Shown here piece after piece: positions 9,754 through 18,348 of a DNA stretch of 64,000 nucleotides (positions within the stretch are counted from its first letter, which is position 1; each line of letters opens with the position of its first letter). The notes below the pieces were generated by a model that saw only the letters and a program-made list of their open reading frames with translations, was not told where the DNA came from and did not search any database. The DNA lies in contig NZ_ARYK01000006.1 in assembly GCF_000685275.1 (NCBI RefSeq), positions 1-64,000 of the forward strand. Reading direction: 5' to 3'. This DNA comes from Hyphomonas johnsonii MHS-2 (GTDB taxonomy: Bacteria; Pseudomonadota; Alphaproteobacteria; Caulobacterales; Hyphomonadaceae). Made by a program: the position numbers and the translations under genes.

Positions 9754-10234
9754 CGCCCCAGATTCCGGCATTGAGATAGGCAAGGAACGCGATCCAGAGG
9801 GCGACCGGCACCTGGAGCCAGGCGGCCGGGCGGGAAAACCGCAAAAAATCGCGCCCCATCGCAATCACCAAAATAAAGAGGACCGCCAGCACGCCGAGCG
9901 ACAGGGCGATATCGCCGACCCCGAAAAACACCAGTGCCCAGCCTGTCAAAACACCCTGCGCCGTGAAGAAAAGGCCGAGCGGACCACTCGCATCGCGGAA
10001 GTTTCCGGTGCGATAGGCGACGAGGACGGCGCCGGCGGTCATCAGTAACAGTGTCAACAGGGACAGCGATGCGAACACGCCTGGCGAAGGCACCAGTGGC
10101 GGCATTTCGAGACGAGAAAACGAGGCCCGGCTGCGCGTCGTCGCCACTGCGGCAGTGACCCAGCCGGTCAGTCCGACGCTGGCGGCAATGATGAGAAAAC
10201 TCAACCAGGGCAGGGGGTGCAGACGGACCGGCAT
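9737..10234 (-). CDS. TspO/MBR-like membrane protein
   Basis: A 165-residue protein with five predicted membrane segments, the topology of TspO/MBR (peripheral benzodiazepine receptor-like) proteins. The C-terminus, LAYLNAGIWGANPG, matches the conserved fifth helix of that family, and SRPAAWLQVPVALW resembles its fourth-helix region. TspO proteins bind porphyrins or cholesterol and in alphaproteobacteria modulate tetrapyrrole-linked regulation. The first half is divergent: the usual tryptophan-rich PPGWVFGPVW motif is reduced to PPLVPSPGVF. The assignment is therefore to the fold, not to ligand binding. The gene is convergent with cca, with overlapping 3' ends. Confidence 0.65.
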   Translation of the reverse strand: MPVRLHPLPWLSFLIIAASVGLTGWVTAAVATTRSRASFSRLEMPPLVPSPGVFASLSLLTLLLMTAGAVLVAYRTGNFRDASGPLGLFFTAQGVLTGWALVFFGVGDIALSLGVLAVLFILVIAMGRDFLRFSRPAAWLQVPVALWIAFLAYLNAGIWGANPGG

Positions 10235-10336
10235 GCCAGCCAGTCTACGCTATCAATGCCGCAGCGTCATGACAGTCCTTTGAAAACAGGGAAAGTTTCT
10301 GGTGCGGGCGCCGGGCCATGCGGCATGGGTTCGGAC

Positions 10337-10537
10337 TTATTCCCTGTCCAGGATGTCGCCAGGCTTGCAGTCGAGCACGGCGCAGATCTTGTCGAGCGTC
10401 TCGAACCGTACGCCCTTCACATGGCCCTGCCGCAGCATGGAAAGATTCTGTTCGGAGATGCCGATCGCGGCGGCGAGGTCCTTGGACTTCATCTTGCGAA
10501 GCGCGAGCATGACATCGAGGCGCACGATAATTGCCAT
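10337..10537 (-). CDS. XRE-family HTH regulator (YozG-like)
   Basis: A 66-residue protein that is essentially one Cro/C1-type helix-turn-helix (recognition region SKDLAAAIGISEQNLSMLRQG, in two stretches around residues 18-38), ending in the CKPGDIL motif typical of this short class. These miniature regulators are usually paired with a DUF2975 membrane protein, as here. The start codon overlaps the stop of the DUF2975 gene (TGATG), so translation is probably coupled. It may act on the inverted repeat upstream of the pair, but this is inference. Confidence 0.88.
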   Translation of the reverse strand: MAIIVRLDVMLALRKMKSKDLAAAIGISEQNLSMLRQGHVKGVRFETLDKICAVLDCKPGDILDRE

Positions 10538-11085
10538 CAGATGATCTGCTCGTTCTCTTCGGCGATCGCCACGGCCTGCGTCAGGATCTGGCCGATCACC
10601 AGAATCACGGCACCGATCATCAGGAGGGTCACCTGGGACGAACCGACCGACACGCTGATCGCTCTCAGACCTTCGTCATTGTCATATGTCAGGGCGAGCA
10701 CCATGAGTGTGGGCAGGGCGAGCTGGATGGCCGCAAACAGCACGATCATCAGGCCGAGGGCGCGCACGGCCTTGACCGCGGCGCTTGAGAAGACGGTTCC
10801 CTTCTGGAAGACGGAAAAGACCCGGGCGGCACCGAAAATGATCAGCAAGATGCTGAAATAACTGGCCCCGGCCAATCCGTGCAGAACCCCCTTCTTGGTG
10901 GCGGTGTAGGTGACGGCTTCGCGAATGTCCGGCTGAAGGTTGTTCCACACCGCGTTAATGATGTTCGTCGACGCATCCCCCGCAACGAAGATGACGGCGA
11001 TCAACACGGCGACGACCAGGCTGGCCCATTTCAGGATGCGGCAGATGAGCCGAGTCCGGTCCGGCAAAAGGTGGGGCGCGTTCAT
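10537..11085 (-). CDS. DUF2975 domain-containing membrane protein
   Basis: A 182-residue protein with four predicted membrane helices (about residues 17-36, 73-90, 108-130 and 150-172), the layout of DUF2975 proteins. Family members are encoded next to a tiny XRE regulator, and some are thought to modulate it, but no mechanism is established. The gene precedes and overlaps that regulator by one base. Its promoter must lie in the 66 bases shared with the divergent lipoprotein gene. Confidence 0.85.
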   Translation of the reverse strand: MNAPHLLPDRTRLICRILKWASLVVAVLIAVIFVAGDASTNIINAVWNNLQPDIREAVTYTATKKGVLHGLAGASYFSILLIIFGAARVFSVFQKGTVFSSAAVKAVRALGLMIVLFAAIQLALPTLMVLALTYDNDEGLRAISVSVGSSQVTLLMIGAVILVIGQILTQAVAIAEENEQII

Positions 11086-11107
11086 GCTAAATCCTTTACA
11101 TGTAGTA

Positions 11108-11126
11108 ATTCATGTTTTACATGAAT
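11108..11126. promoter_or_regulatory. Inverted repeat between DUF2975 and lipoprotein genes
   Basis: ATTCATG and CATGAAT form perfect 7-base arms around TTTTA. The site lies 22 bases upstream of the DUF2975 start and 25 bases upstream of the lipoprotein start. An AT-rich TTTACATGTAG (about 11095-11105) adjoins it. It is a candidate operator for the XRE regulator encoded by the pair; binding is not shown by the sequence. Confidence 0.4.
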
Positions 11127-11151
11127 TTATTGCTGTAAGGAGGGTATGCGC

Positions 11152-11736
11152 ATGTGGCGATGCATTGCAAGGCCAATCGTCGTCCTGGTTGCCGTCCTTG
11201 GCGCCGTGGCGTGTACCAGCGTGCCGCTCACCAGCCTACCGAAGCTGGCCGCGATGAGCCCGGAAACAATGGATGCATCGCTGATGGAAGTGGCTGTCCG
11301 GGTGCCGGAGGCCTATGGCCTGCCGGACGGAAGCGCCATGCTGACGATTTCGGTGTGGCGGGACGACGGAACGGATGAACGTCATGAGCGGTTTGACCTC
11401 GTCGCGGTCGAGGGGGCACCGTCTGCGTTCCTGGAGCGTCAGGAAAAACCCGGCTTCACGATCCACCGGCTGCACATCGACCCGGCCGATGCACCGCGCA
11501 TGCAGGCTTTCCGTGCCTACGCCCTGGGCCTGAAGGACATGCCCGGCCAAAAGAGCCTGTCACTCAGCGCGACGGCCCGCCCGTGTCTTGCGGCAGGCGC
11601 CAATCCGTTCCGGGACCCCCGTGTTGCCATCTATCTGCGTCTGAAACCGGATGAAGACTACTTCACCCTGATCAAGGAACGGAAGGTCTCGCTGCAAACG
11701 CCGGACGGAGAGATCCGCTATTGCGCGGCCAATTGA
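11152..11736 (+). CDS. Hypothetical lipoprotein
   Basis: A 194-residue protein with a signal peptide ending in a lipobox (LGAVAC, Cys about residue 21), so it is probably lipid-anchored in the envelope. The rest is soluble, with no domain I recognise. Two cysteines late in the chain (in RPCLAAG and IRYCAAN) could form a disulfide. AAGGAGG at 11137-11143 lies eight bases before ATG 11152 but only two before the in-frame ATG at 11146, so 11152 is the better start. The gene is divergent from the DUF2975/XRE pair and convergent with hemF. Confidence 0.7.
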   Translation: MWRCIARPIVVLVAVLGAVACTSVPLTSLPKLAAMSPETMDASLMEVAVRVPEAYGLPDGSAMLTISVWRDDGTDERHERFDLVAVEGAPSAFLERQEKPGFTIHRLHIDPADAPRMQAFRAYALGLKDMPGQKSLSLSATARPCLAAGANPFRDPRVAIYLRLKPDEDYFTLIKERKVSLQTPDGEIRYCAAN

Positions 11737-11740
11737 GCGC

Positions 11741-12625
11741 TCAGGGCCATTTCACCACGGGCGGCATGCTCGACAGGATGCTGGTGACATTGCCGCCGGT
11801 CTTGAGGCCAAAGGTCGTTCCCCGGTCATAGAGCAGGTTGAACTCGACATAGCGCCCGCGCTGGATCAGCTGTTCCTCGCGCTCGGCCTCGCTCCAGGCC
11901 TGGTTCATGCGCCGGGCGACAATCTCCGGATAGGCGCCTGCGAACTGGCGGCCGACTTCCTGCGTGAAGGCGAAATCGTCCTCCCAGTCGCCCGTATTGA
12001 AGCGGTCATAGAAAATGCCGCCTGTGCCGCGCGGTTCGTTGCGGTGGGGCAGATGGAAATATGTGTCGCAATGATCGCGCATTTCCGTGAAGTCCGCGCC
12101 GGCATAAGAATCACATGCCGCCTTCATTGCGGCATGGAAATCCACAGAATCTTCAAACGCCGGGTCACGCTGGTAGGCGAGCAGGGGATTGAGGTCTCCG
12201 CCGCCGCCGAACCAGCTGTCGCTGGTTACCAGCATGCGCGTGTTCATGTGCGCAGAGGGCACATGCGGATTGCGCGGGTGCGCGATCAGGCTGATGCCGC
12301 TCGCCCAGAATCGGCCATCCGATTTGTCGGCGCCGGGGATCTGTGCGGCGAAAGCCTCCGAAAAAGTCCCGTGGACAAGGGAAAAGTGGACGCCAACCTT
12401 CTCGAACACCCTGCCGCGCATCAGGCCCATCCGGCCGCCGCCAAGGTCCTCTGTGCCATCGCCGCGCGTCCATTCCGTCAGCTCGAATCGGCCCGCAGGC
12501 CCGGAATAAAGGGGCGGTCCGGCGGCGTCTTCAAGCGCTTCGAAGCGGGCGCAGATGTCTTCCTGCAGGGCGCGAAACCATGTGCTGGCGCGAATCTTTC
12601 GGGTCTCAAGGTCGGTCTTTGTCAT
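11741..12625 (-). CDS. hemF: Oxygen-dependent coproporphyrinogen III oxidase
   Basis: HemF converts coproporphyrinogen III to protoporphyrinogen IX with O2 in haem synthesis. The 294-residue protein shows the family signatures [25 protein letters not shown], the [11 protein letters not shown] block and the C-terminal [15 protein letters not shown] plus SILSSMPP. The chosen start is ATG 12625; a longer in-frame version would begin at 12685 but adds atypical sequence. No convincing Shine-Dalgarno is seen at either. It is divergent from petA, so haem supply and the cytochrome bc1 operon share a promoter region. Confidence 0.95.
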   Translation of the reverse strand: MTKTDLETRKIRASTWFRALQEDICARFEALEDAAGPPLYSGPAGRFELTEWTRGDGTEDLGGGRMGLMRGRVFEKVGVHFSLVHGTFSEAFAAQIPGADKSDGRFWASGISLIAHPRNPHVPSAHMNTRMLVTSDSWFGGGGDLNPLLAYQRDPAFEDSVDFHAAMKAACDSYAGADFTEMRDHCDTYFHLPHRNEPRGTGGIFYDRFNTGDWEDDFAFTQEVGRQFAGAYPEIVARRMNQAWSEAEREEQLIQRGRYVEFNLLYDRGTTFGLKTGGNVTSILSSMPPVVKWP

Positions 12626-12810
12626 GGTGCTTTTGATGCGCTGTCCTGCGGCATGCGACAAGCGCGCTGTTGTCACAGGCGACAAGTCAGGATAACGCGC
12701 GTGGCATAAAGTGTTTTACCGGGGTTCCCGTGTCGCCTTGCCGCAATGTGCAAGCGATCGGGCTCTGTGTAATACGGGGCCAAGAATCTGCCTTAAAGGA
12801 CGGGAACCGC
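12626..12810. promoter_or_regulatory. Divergent hemF/petA intergenic region
   Basis: These 185 bases must contain promoters for hemF (leftward) and petABC (rightward). The octamer GCGACAAG occurs twice about 25 bases apart (near 12655 and 12679). TTGTC and GACAA form a short inverted pair near 12669-12685. A TGTAAT hexamer at 12768-12773 could be a -10 element for petA, but I see no good -35 at 17 bases. No FNR-type TTGAT-N4-ATCAA site is visible. Confidence 0.4.
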
Positions 12811-13383
12811 GTGACTGAACAAACTGCACAGCCTCTTGACGAAACCGTCGATGATGACCGCCGCAATTTCATTCACATCGCCACCGGCGCTGTTGCGTTC
12901 GGCGGCGTTGCTGCATTTGCGATTGCTGCCATCGACCAGTGGAACCCTGCCGCCGACACGCGCGCGGCGTCGTCGCTGGACGTTGATATATCCAAAGTGC
13001 CGCTCGGCAGCGAAATCCGGGTCCTGATCGGCGGCAAGCCGTTCTTCCTCCGCCACCGCACGCCGGCCGAGATCGCCGAAGCCGAGGCAGTGAATGTCGA
13101 GAACTTGCGCGACCCCGAGACGGATGACGAGCGTCTGCGCCCGATGCAGGATGGCAAGCTCAACCGCGCCATGCTGATCACGTCCGGCGCCTGTACCCAC
13201 CTTGGCTGCGTGCCCGTCGGCCCTGCCCAGGGCAATACAGGCGAGTATGGCGGCTGGTATTGCCCCTGCCACGGCTCGGAATACGACACGTCAGGCCGCA
13301 TCCGCAAAGGCCCCGCCCCGAAAAACCTCCCGATTCCGAACTACGTCTATGTGTCGGATACCGTGGTCAACATTTCCCTCTAA
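12811..13383 (+). CDS. petA: Cytochrome bc1 Rieske iron-sulfur subunit
   Basis: A 190-residue Rieske protein that carries the 2Fe-2S cluster receiving electrons from ubiquinol at the P side of complex III. Cluster ligands lie in CTHLGC (residues 128-133) and CPCHGS (151-156), which also contain the disulfide cysteines. The N-terminus has a twin-arginine stretch (DDRRNF, 15-20) before a single membrane helix, as expected for Tat export. The start is GTG 12811, with AAAGGA 10 bases upstream; upstream in-frame codons are not Rieske-like. It heads petABC, with 15 bases to petB. Confidence 0.96.
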   Translation: MTEQTAQPLDETVDDDRRNFIHIATGAVAFGGVAAFAIAAIDQWNPAADTRAASSLDVDISKVPLGSEIRVLIGGKPFFLRHRTPAEIAEAEAVNVENLRDPETDDERLRPMQDGKLNRAMLITSGACTHLGCVPVGPAQGNTGEYGGWYCPCHGSEYDTSGRIRKGPAPKNLPIPNYVYVSDTVVNISL

Positions 13384-13398
13384 GGAAGGATATCTCTG

Positions 13399-14859
13399 AT
13401 GAGTGGACATGAGTCGTCCTATACGCCGACCAACGGCTTCACGAAGTGGCTGGACAAGCGCCTGCCGATCGTCCGGTTTGCCAATGATACGGTCGTCACC
13501 TTTCCAACACCGAAGAACCTGAACTACTGGTACACGTTCGGTGGCATCCTGGCTGTCTGCCTTGCCGTCCAGATCCTGACCGGTGTCATTCTGGCCATGC
13601 ACTATGAGCCGAACGTCAACGGCGCATTCGCGTCGGTCGAGCGCATCATGCGCGATGTGCCGTTCGGCTGGTTGCTCAGGAACATCCACGCCAACGGCGC
13701 CTCGATGTTCTTCTTCGCCGTCTATATCCACATGTTCCGCGGCCTCTATTACGGTTCGTACAAGGCCCCGCGCGAGGTTCTCTGGATTCTCGGTTGCGTA
13801 ATCTTCCTGTTGATGATCGCCACCGCCTTCCTCGGCTACATGCTGCCATGGGGCCAGATGTCCTATCATGGTGCCAACGTGATCACGTCGCTGTTCGGCG
13901 CCATTCCGCTGGTCGGTGAAAGCCTGCAGACCTGGATCCTCGGCGGCCCGTCGATCGGCAACCAGACACTGCAGCGGTTCTTCTCCCTGCACTACCTGCT
14001 GCCATTCATGATCGCGGCGGTCGTTATCCTGCACATCTGGGCGCTCCACGTGCCGGGCAACAACAACCCGACCGGTGTTGAAGTCCAGGATGTCGAAAAG
14101 GACACCGTGCCGTTCCACCCGTACTACACGCTGAAAGACTCGTTCGGGATCGTGCTGTTCCTGATCGTGTTCGCCTATTTCGTGTTCTACGCCCCGAACG
14201 CGCTCGGCCATGCCGACCAGTCGATTGAAGCCAACCCGCTCGTGACACCAGCGCACATCGTGCCCGAATGGTACATGCTGCCCTTCTACGCGATCCTGCG
14301 TGCGATCACGTTCGACCTCGGCCCGATCCCGGCCAAACTGCTTGGCGTGATCTTCATGTTTGCCGCGATTGCCATCCTGTTCGTGCTGCCCTGGCTCGAC
14401 ACGTCGAAGGTGAAGTCGATGCGCTACCGTCCGGTGGCACGTCAGTTCTTCTTCGGATTTGTGGCGGTCTGCCTGCTGCTTGGCTGGTGCGGTGCCTCGA
14501 CGCCGTCCAATCCGGTCTTCCCGGCGCTGCAGGGCGAAGATGCCCTCGTGGTCAGCTACACGCAGGACGGTGTCGAAGCGACGAGCACCTACAAGGGCGG
14601 TGGCGAAGCCTATGTTGACGCAAAGCGCTTCATGGACGGCCTCCCGGAGGACGCCAGTCCGTCCCTGTCCGCGGTTCCGGCCCCGGCCTTCACGTTCAGC
14701 CAGCTGTCGCTGATCCTGACCTTCTGTTATTTCGGATATTTCTTCATCCTCTTCTTCATCGGGCTGACCGAGAAGCCGAAGGAGCTTCCGGAATCGATTC
14801 ACAAATCCGTGCTCAAGCGCCACAAGGCGACTTCAGCAACCACCGCTCCGGCGGAATAG
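13399..14859 (+). CDS. petB: Cytochrome b of the bc1 complex
   Basis: A 486-residue, eight-helix cytochrome b that holds both b haems and the Qo and Qi sites. Haem ligands are His97/His111 and His198/His212. The Qo-site motif PEWY is at residues 289-292. The length exceeds the roughly 430-445 residues usual in alphaproteobacteria. The excess lies mainly between the last two helices (about residues 366-430), where a polar, Gly/Thr-rich stretch replaces a short turn, and in a small C-terminal tail. GGAAGGA lies just ahead of the ATG. It is part of petABC. Confidence 0.97.
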   Translation: MSGHESSYTPTNGFTKWLDKRLPIVRFANDTVVTFPTPKNLNYWYTFGGILAVCLAVQILTGVILAMHYEPNVNGAFASVERIMRDVPFGWLLRNIHANGASMFFFAVYIHMFRGLYYGSYKAPREVLWILGCVIFLLMIATAFLGYMLPWGQMSYHGANVITSLFGAIPLVGESLQTWILGGPSIGNQTLQRFFSLHYLLPFMIAAVVILHIWALHVPGNNNPTGVEVQDVEKDTVPFHPYYTLKDSFGIVLFLIVFAYFVFYAPNALGHADQSIEANPLVTPAHIVPEWYMLPFYAILRAITFDLGPIPAKLLGVIFMFAAIAILFVLPWLDTSKVKSMRYRPVARQFFFGFVAVCLLLGWCGASTPSNPVFPALQGEDALVVSYTQDGVEATSTYKGGGEAYVDAKRFMDGLPEDASPSLSAVPAPAFTFSQLSLILTFCYFGYFFILFFIGLTEKPKELPESIHKSVLKRHKATSATTAPAE

Positions 14860-14878
14860 GGAGCCTCGAGGTAGATCT

Positions 14879-15919
14879 ATGAAAGCGTTCCGCATTCTCG
14901 CCGCCGGTCTTGCCGGCCTCAGCTTCGCAGCGATGGCGCATGCCGAGGGTGGCGCCGCCCACCCACACGAGCCTGAAGGCGGCTGGCCGTTTGAAGGTGC
15001 GTTCGGGCAGTTCGACTTGCCGTCCGTCCAGCGCGGCTATCAGGTTTACCGTGAAGTCTGCTCGTCGTGCCATTCGATGAAGCTGCTGAGCTACCGCAAT
15101 CTCGGTGAGCAGGGCGGCCCGTTCTTCGATCCGGAATACCCGAATCCGAACAACAACCCGTACGTCAAGGCACTCGCCGCCGATGTCGAGATCCTGAGCC
15201 CGACGCCAAACGAGTTCGGTGACTATGATTTCCGCCCGGCCACCCCGGCCGACCAGTTCAAGTCGCCCTTCGCCAACGAGAACGCAGCCCGCGCCGCGAA
15301 CAACGGCGCCGCACCGCCAGACCTGTCGGTCATCGTCAAGGCCCGCCATGGCGGTGCCAGCTATATCTACAGCCTTCTGACGGGCTATCCGCATGAAGAT
15401 GCGATCAGCACGCGTGAAGTGACGCCGGCTGTCGTGACCACGCCGGCCTCCGACAACGGTACGCCGGACGATCCGACCGACGATATCGCTGAAGTCACGA
15501 CTCCGGCCGTGATCCAGACCGTTATCGACGTGTCGAAGGTCCACATTGCTGGCCACGACGCAGCCGAAGGTGAGCATGGCGAAGCCGGACTGCTGATCCA
15601 GCCCGCCGGCCAGTACTACAACCCGTTCATGGCCGGTGACACGACGCCGCAATATGAAGGCGACCCACGGCACGCGCCGCCCGGTGGTTTCCTCTCGATG
15701 GGACCGCAGCTGCTGCCCGACCGCGTGACCTATGCCGATGGCACCGAGGCGACGCCCGAGCAGATGGCGCACGATGTCGCCCAGTTCCTGGCCTGGGCCA
15801 GCGAACCGAAGCAGACCAACCGCAAGTCGCTTGGCCTGCCGGTGATGATCTATCTCGGCATCCTGACCATCCTGCTCTGGTTCTCCTACAAGCGCGTGTG
15901 GCGCAAGATCGAGCACTAG
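14879..15919 (+). CDS. petC: Cytochrome c1 of the bc1 complex
   Basis: A 346-residue cytochrome c1 with a cleavable signal peptide ending near MAHA (residues 19-22), the haem c motif CSSCH (61-65), the axial Met in FLSMGPQL (Met274) and a C-terminal membrane anchor (about 320-340) followed by basic residues. It passes electrons from the Rieske centre to cytochrome c. Between LLTGY (about 166-170) and the YYNP block (246-249) sits an acidic Thr/Pro-rich insertion of about 60 residues, larger than in well-known homologues. A rho-independent terminator follows, closing the operon. Confidence 0.96.
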   Translation: MKAFRILAAGLAGLSFAAMAHAEGGAAHPHEPEGGWPFEGAFGQFDLPSVQRGYQVYREVCSSCHSMKLLSYRNLGEQGGPFFDPEYPNPNNNPYVKALAADVEILSPTPNEFGDYDFRPATPADQFKSPFANENAARAANNGAAPPDLSVIVKARHGGASYIYSLLTGYPHEDAISTREVTPAVVTTPASDNGTPDDPTDDIAEVTTPAVIQTVIDVSKVHIAGHDAAEGEHGEAGLLIQPAGQYYNPFMAGDTTPQYEGDPRHAPPGGFLSMGPQLLPDRVTYADGTEATPEQMAHDVAQFLAWASEPKQTNRKSLGLPVMIYLGILTILLWFSYKRVWRKIEH

Positions 15920-15953
15920 GCCCGGCCTGCTCTGACATTGAGTTGAATTGACG

Positions 15954-15988
15954 ACCCCGCCCGGACTGGTGTCCAGAGGCGGGGTTTT
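15954..15988 (+). terminator. Rho-independent terminator of petABC
   Basis: ACCCCGCC (15954-15961) pairs perfectly with GGCGGGGT (15978-15985). Inside it, GGAC and GTCC form an additional stem around TGGT, and the stem is followed by TTT. It lies 35 bases after the petC stop and just ahead of the next gene's Shine-Dalgarno. Confidence 0.88.
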
Positions 15989-16006
15989 CGCATTCAGGAG
16001 TACAGC

Positions 16007-16885
16007 ATGACCAAATGGACCCTCGGCATTATCGGCGGCTCCGGCCTGTATGAGCTGGACGGCCTTGAGGACCGGCGGGAGGACCGGGTCGTGACCGCCT
16101 GGGGCGAGCCGTCCGACACGCTCGTGCGGGGCCGCATCGGCGACGTTGATCTCGTATTCCTGCCGCGCCACGGCAAGGGTCACCGCCTGACGCCGTCAGC
16201 CGTGCCTTACCGGGCTAATATCGCCGCCCTGAAAGCGGCCGGTGTCACGGACGTGCTCTCGATCTCGGCCTGCGGCAGCCTCAAGGAAGACTATGTCCCC
16301 GGCCACTTTGTTGCGGTCGACCAGTTCATCGACCGCACGGTTGCGCGCGAGTCGACCTATTTCGGGCCGGGCATGGTGGCCCATGTGTCGATGGCAAGGC
16401 CGGTCTGTTCGCGCCTGTCGGCCTTTGCTGCGCAGGCGGCCGAATCGGCCGGGGCCACGCTGCACCGCGGCGGCACCTACCTGGCCATGGAGGGCCCGCA
16501 ATTCTCGTCGCTGGCCGAATCCCGGCTGTATCGCCAGTGGGGCTGTGACGTGATCGGCATGACCGCGATGCCGGAAGCCAAGCTCGCGCGCGAGGCGGAA
16601 TTGCCTTACGCCACCCTCGCCATGGTGACCGACTATGATTGCTGGCGCAGTGACACCGAAGCCGTCAGCGTCACCAATGTGCTTGAAATCATGGGGCGTA
16701 ACAGCGCGATTGCCCGCACAGCCATCGTCAACCTTGCTCGCACACTGGACGGTACGGAGCGTACACCATCGCCTGACGGGATCGAGACGTGCCTTGATTT
16801 CGCGCTGATCACGGCGCCGGACGCGCGCGACCCGGTCCTGCTTGAGAAGCTGCAGGTGATTGCAGGCCGGGCCCTTGGCGGCTAA
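16007..16885 (+). CDS. mtnP: S-methyl-5'-thioadenosine phosphorylase
   Basis: A 292-residue member of the PNP/MTAP family that cleaves methylthioadenosine with phosphate to adenine and methylthioribose-1-phosphate, salvaging polyamine and SAM by-products. The phosphate-binding start (GIIGGSGLY, residues 7-15), RHGKGH, the ISACGSL block, the MEGPQFSS motif and IGMTAMPEAKLAREAEL are all of MTAP type. AGGAG lies six bases before the ATG. The gene follows the pet terminator, so it needs its own promoter in a very short space or relies on read-through. Confidence 0.93.
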   Translation: MTKWTLGIIGGSGLYELDGLEDRREDRVVTAWGEPSDTLVRGRIGDVDLVFLPRHGKGHRLTPSAVPYRANIAALKAAGVTDVLSISACGSLKEDYVPGHFVAVDQFIDRTVARESTYFGPGMVAHVSMARPVCSRLSAFAAQAAESAGATLHRGGTYLAMEGPQFSSLAESRLYRQWGCDVIGMTAMPEAKLAREAELPYATLAMVTDYDCWRSDTEAVSVTNVLEIMGRNSAIARTAIVNLARTLDGTERTPSPDGIETCLDFALITAPDARDPVLLEKLQVIAGRALGG

Positions 16886-16952
16886 GGTTCGGTTTCAATT
16901 GACCGCTGGCAGCCTTGGGAGGCCGGGCTCGGCGATTGAAGGGGACCTCAGA

Positions 16953-17744
16953 ATGAGCGAATCGGACTTCTACAGTTTCTTCACGGGCGGGCTGGGCCTG
17001 TTGATCGCGGCAGCATTGCTGATCGCCTGGCAGATCTGGCGCATGCGCGATGACGAGCGGGAAGGGGCGATCTCCGCCCTGGAAGGGGTCAGCCATGAAT
17101 TGCGCATCAACCTGCAGCGCATGGTGACCGAAATCGCCCAGATCGCGGCCAATCATGAAGCCGGTCCGGATGCGCTCCTGCCGATTCGCCACCCCCAGCT
17201 TGATGGCGTGAATTCCGCCATGATCCGCGCCAATCGCAACGCGATTGCGGTGCTCGGCGCGACATACCAGGAACTCGAAGCGCGCAAGATGAGCCTGCGG
17301 GCCGTACTGGCCCAGGGCCGTGACCCGGCGAATGCGCTGGATGACGCGATGGATGCCACCATCAACGGCATCGCCACGCTGTATATGTGGGAAGTGCACG
17401 ATGGCGCGCGCCCGTCCGATGCCGGCACCGTTCGCAGCTGGCATGTGCGGGACTGGATGAAAATGCACGGTTTCCGCCAGGATGCGCTGCCCGGCATGTA
17501 CCTGCGTGACGAGGTTGTCGAACGCCTGCGCAGCTACGGTCTGCACCTGACGCCGCAACCGCTGACCCATACCGCGCATGAATATTACAACATGCAATAC
17601 GATCGCCACGCCGACATTCGCGGGCCGCTCGGGCGCCGCAAGCCGGACAAGGTCGTTGCCGAAATTGTCGACGACGAGGCAGACGATGATGAGGTTGCCG
17701 CCGCCGCAGACGAAACGAATGGCACGGAAGCCGAATTTCACTAG
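16953..17744 (+). CDS. Hypothetical membrane-anchored protein
   Basis: A 263-residue protein with one N-terminal membrane helix (about residues 9-26). A long helical, mostly soluble domain follows (residues 30-215), including HELRINLQRMVTEIAQIA and QELEARKMSLRAVL, which look coiled-coil prone. The tail is very acidic (about 228-262, rich in D, E and A). I do not recognise the family. ATG 16953 is chosen because AAGGGG lies about 10 bases upstream. It stands between mtnP and a small lipoprotein gene, all on the plus strand. Confidence 0.75.
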   Translation: MSESDFYSFFTGGLGLLIAAALLIAWQIWRMRDDEREGAISALEGVSHELRINLQRMVTEIAQIAANHEAGPDALLPIRHPQLDGVNSAMIRANRNAIAVLGATYQELEARKMSLRAVLAQGRDPANALDDAMDATINGIATLYMWEVHDGARPSDAGTVRSWHVRDWMKMHGFRQDALPGMYLRDEVVERLRSYGLHLTPQPLTHTAHEYYNMQYDRHADIRGPLGRRKPDKVVAEIVDDEADDDEVAAAADETNGTEAEFH

Positions 17745-17777
17745 GCCGCGCCTGCCTGCCGTTTGGAGTGCCTGTCC

Positions 17778-18254
17778 ATGAAGTCCCTTGCCGCTGCCAT
17801 CCTTCTCGCCGCGTCACTCGCCGCCTGTGCGAGCCCTGCGCCCGCCACTGCGCCGCCTGTTCCTGCCACCGCGGCAGCGGATGCCGAAATCGCCGCCATC
17901 ACGGCGGTGCTCGACGCGCAGGATGCGGCGTGGAACCGCGGCGATATCGATGCTTTCATGGCGGGTTACTGGCATTCGCCGGACCTGCGGTTTGCCTCCG
18001 GTGGCACGGTCACCCGGGGTTGGGAAGGCACCAACCAGCGCTATCACACCCGTTACGCCACGCCGGAACTGATGGGCCGGCTCGATACGTCCGACTACGA
18101 AATTGTCCTCCTCGCGCCGGATGCAGCGATCGCGCACGGTGCGTGGCGCCTTGACCGCGCCGGCGACACGCCGTCCGGCCTTTACACGCTGGTCATGCGC
18201 AAGATTGAGGGTGCGTGGCTGATCGTGTCCGATACGACAACATCGGCCGACTGA
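17778..18254 (+). CDS. DUF4440/SnoaL-like lipoprotein
   Basis: A 158-residue protein with a lipoprotein signal (lipobox LAAC, Cys about residue 17) followed by an Ala/Pro linker and an NTF2-like domain of the DUF4440 type. Key signs are the opening helix AVLDAQDAAWNRGDIDAFMAGYW and the closing strands TLVMRKIEGAWLIVSDTTT. NTF2-like domains are small cone-shaped folds that may bind or isomerise ligands; no catalytic residue can be assigned here. ATG 17778 has GGAG nine bases upstream and is preferred over the in-frame ATG at 17763. Confidence 0.8.
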   Translation: MKSLAAAILLAASLAACASPAPATAPPVPATAAADAEIAAITAVLDAQDAAWNRGDIDAFMAGYWHSPDLRFASGGTVTRGWEGTNQRYHTRYATPELMGRLDTSDYEIVLLAPDAAIAHGAWRLDRAGDTPSGLYTLVMRKIEGAWLIVSDTTTSAD

Positions 18255-18258
18255 TCGC

Positions 18259-18294
18259 GCCGCCTGTCCAATTGTGCAATTGGCACATGGCGGC
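18259..18294. repeat. Long hairpin between DUF4440 and ion-channel genes
   Basis: Outer arms GCCGCC (18259-18264) and GGCGGC (18289-18294) enclose a second perfect pair, CCAATTG (18268-18274) and CAATTGG (18277-18283), separated by TG. Small unpaired stretches divide the two stems. It starts five bases after the DUF4440 stop. There is no T-run on either side, so it may be an mRNA-stabilising or Rho-assisted end rather than a classical terminator, or the inner palindrome may be an operator for the channel gene. Confidence 0.5.
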
Positions 18295-18348
18295 AATGCG
18301 GGCAAAACCTATCCCCTGAAGACGCAATAACCGCAAGGAGGCTGGGGA

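Noticed and set aside
13291-14823. 510-codon minus-strand frame antisense to petB
   Set aside because: The sense strand is cytochrome b; the antisense product is Gln/His/Arg-rich low-information sequence.
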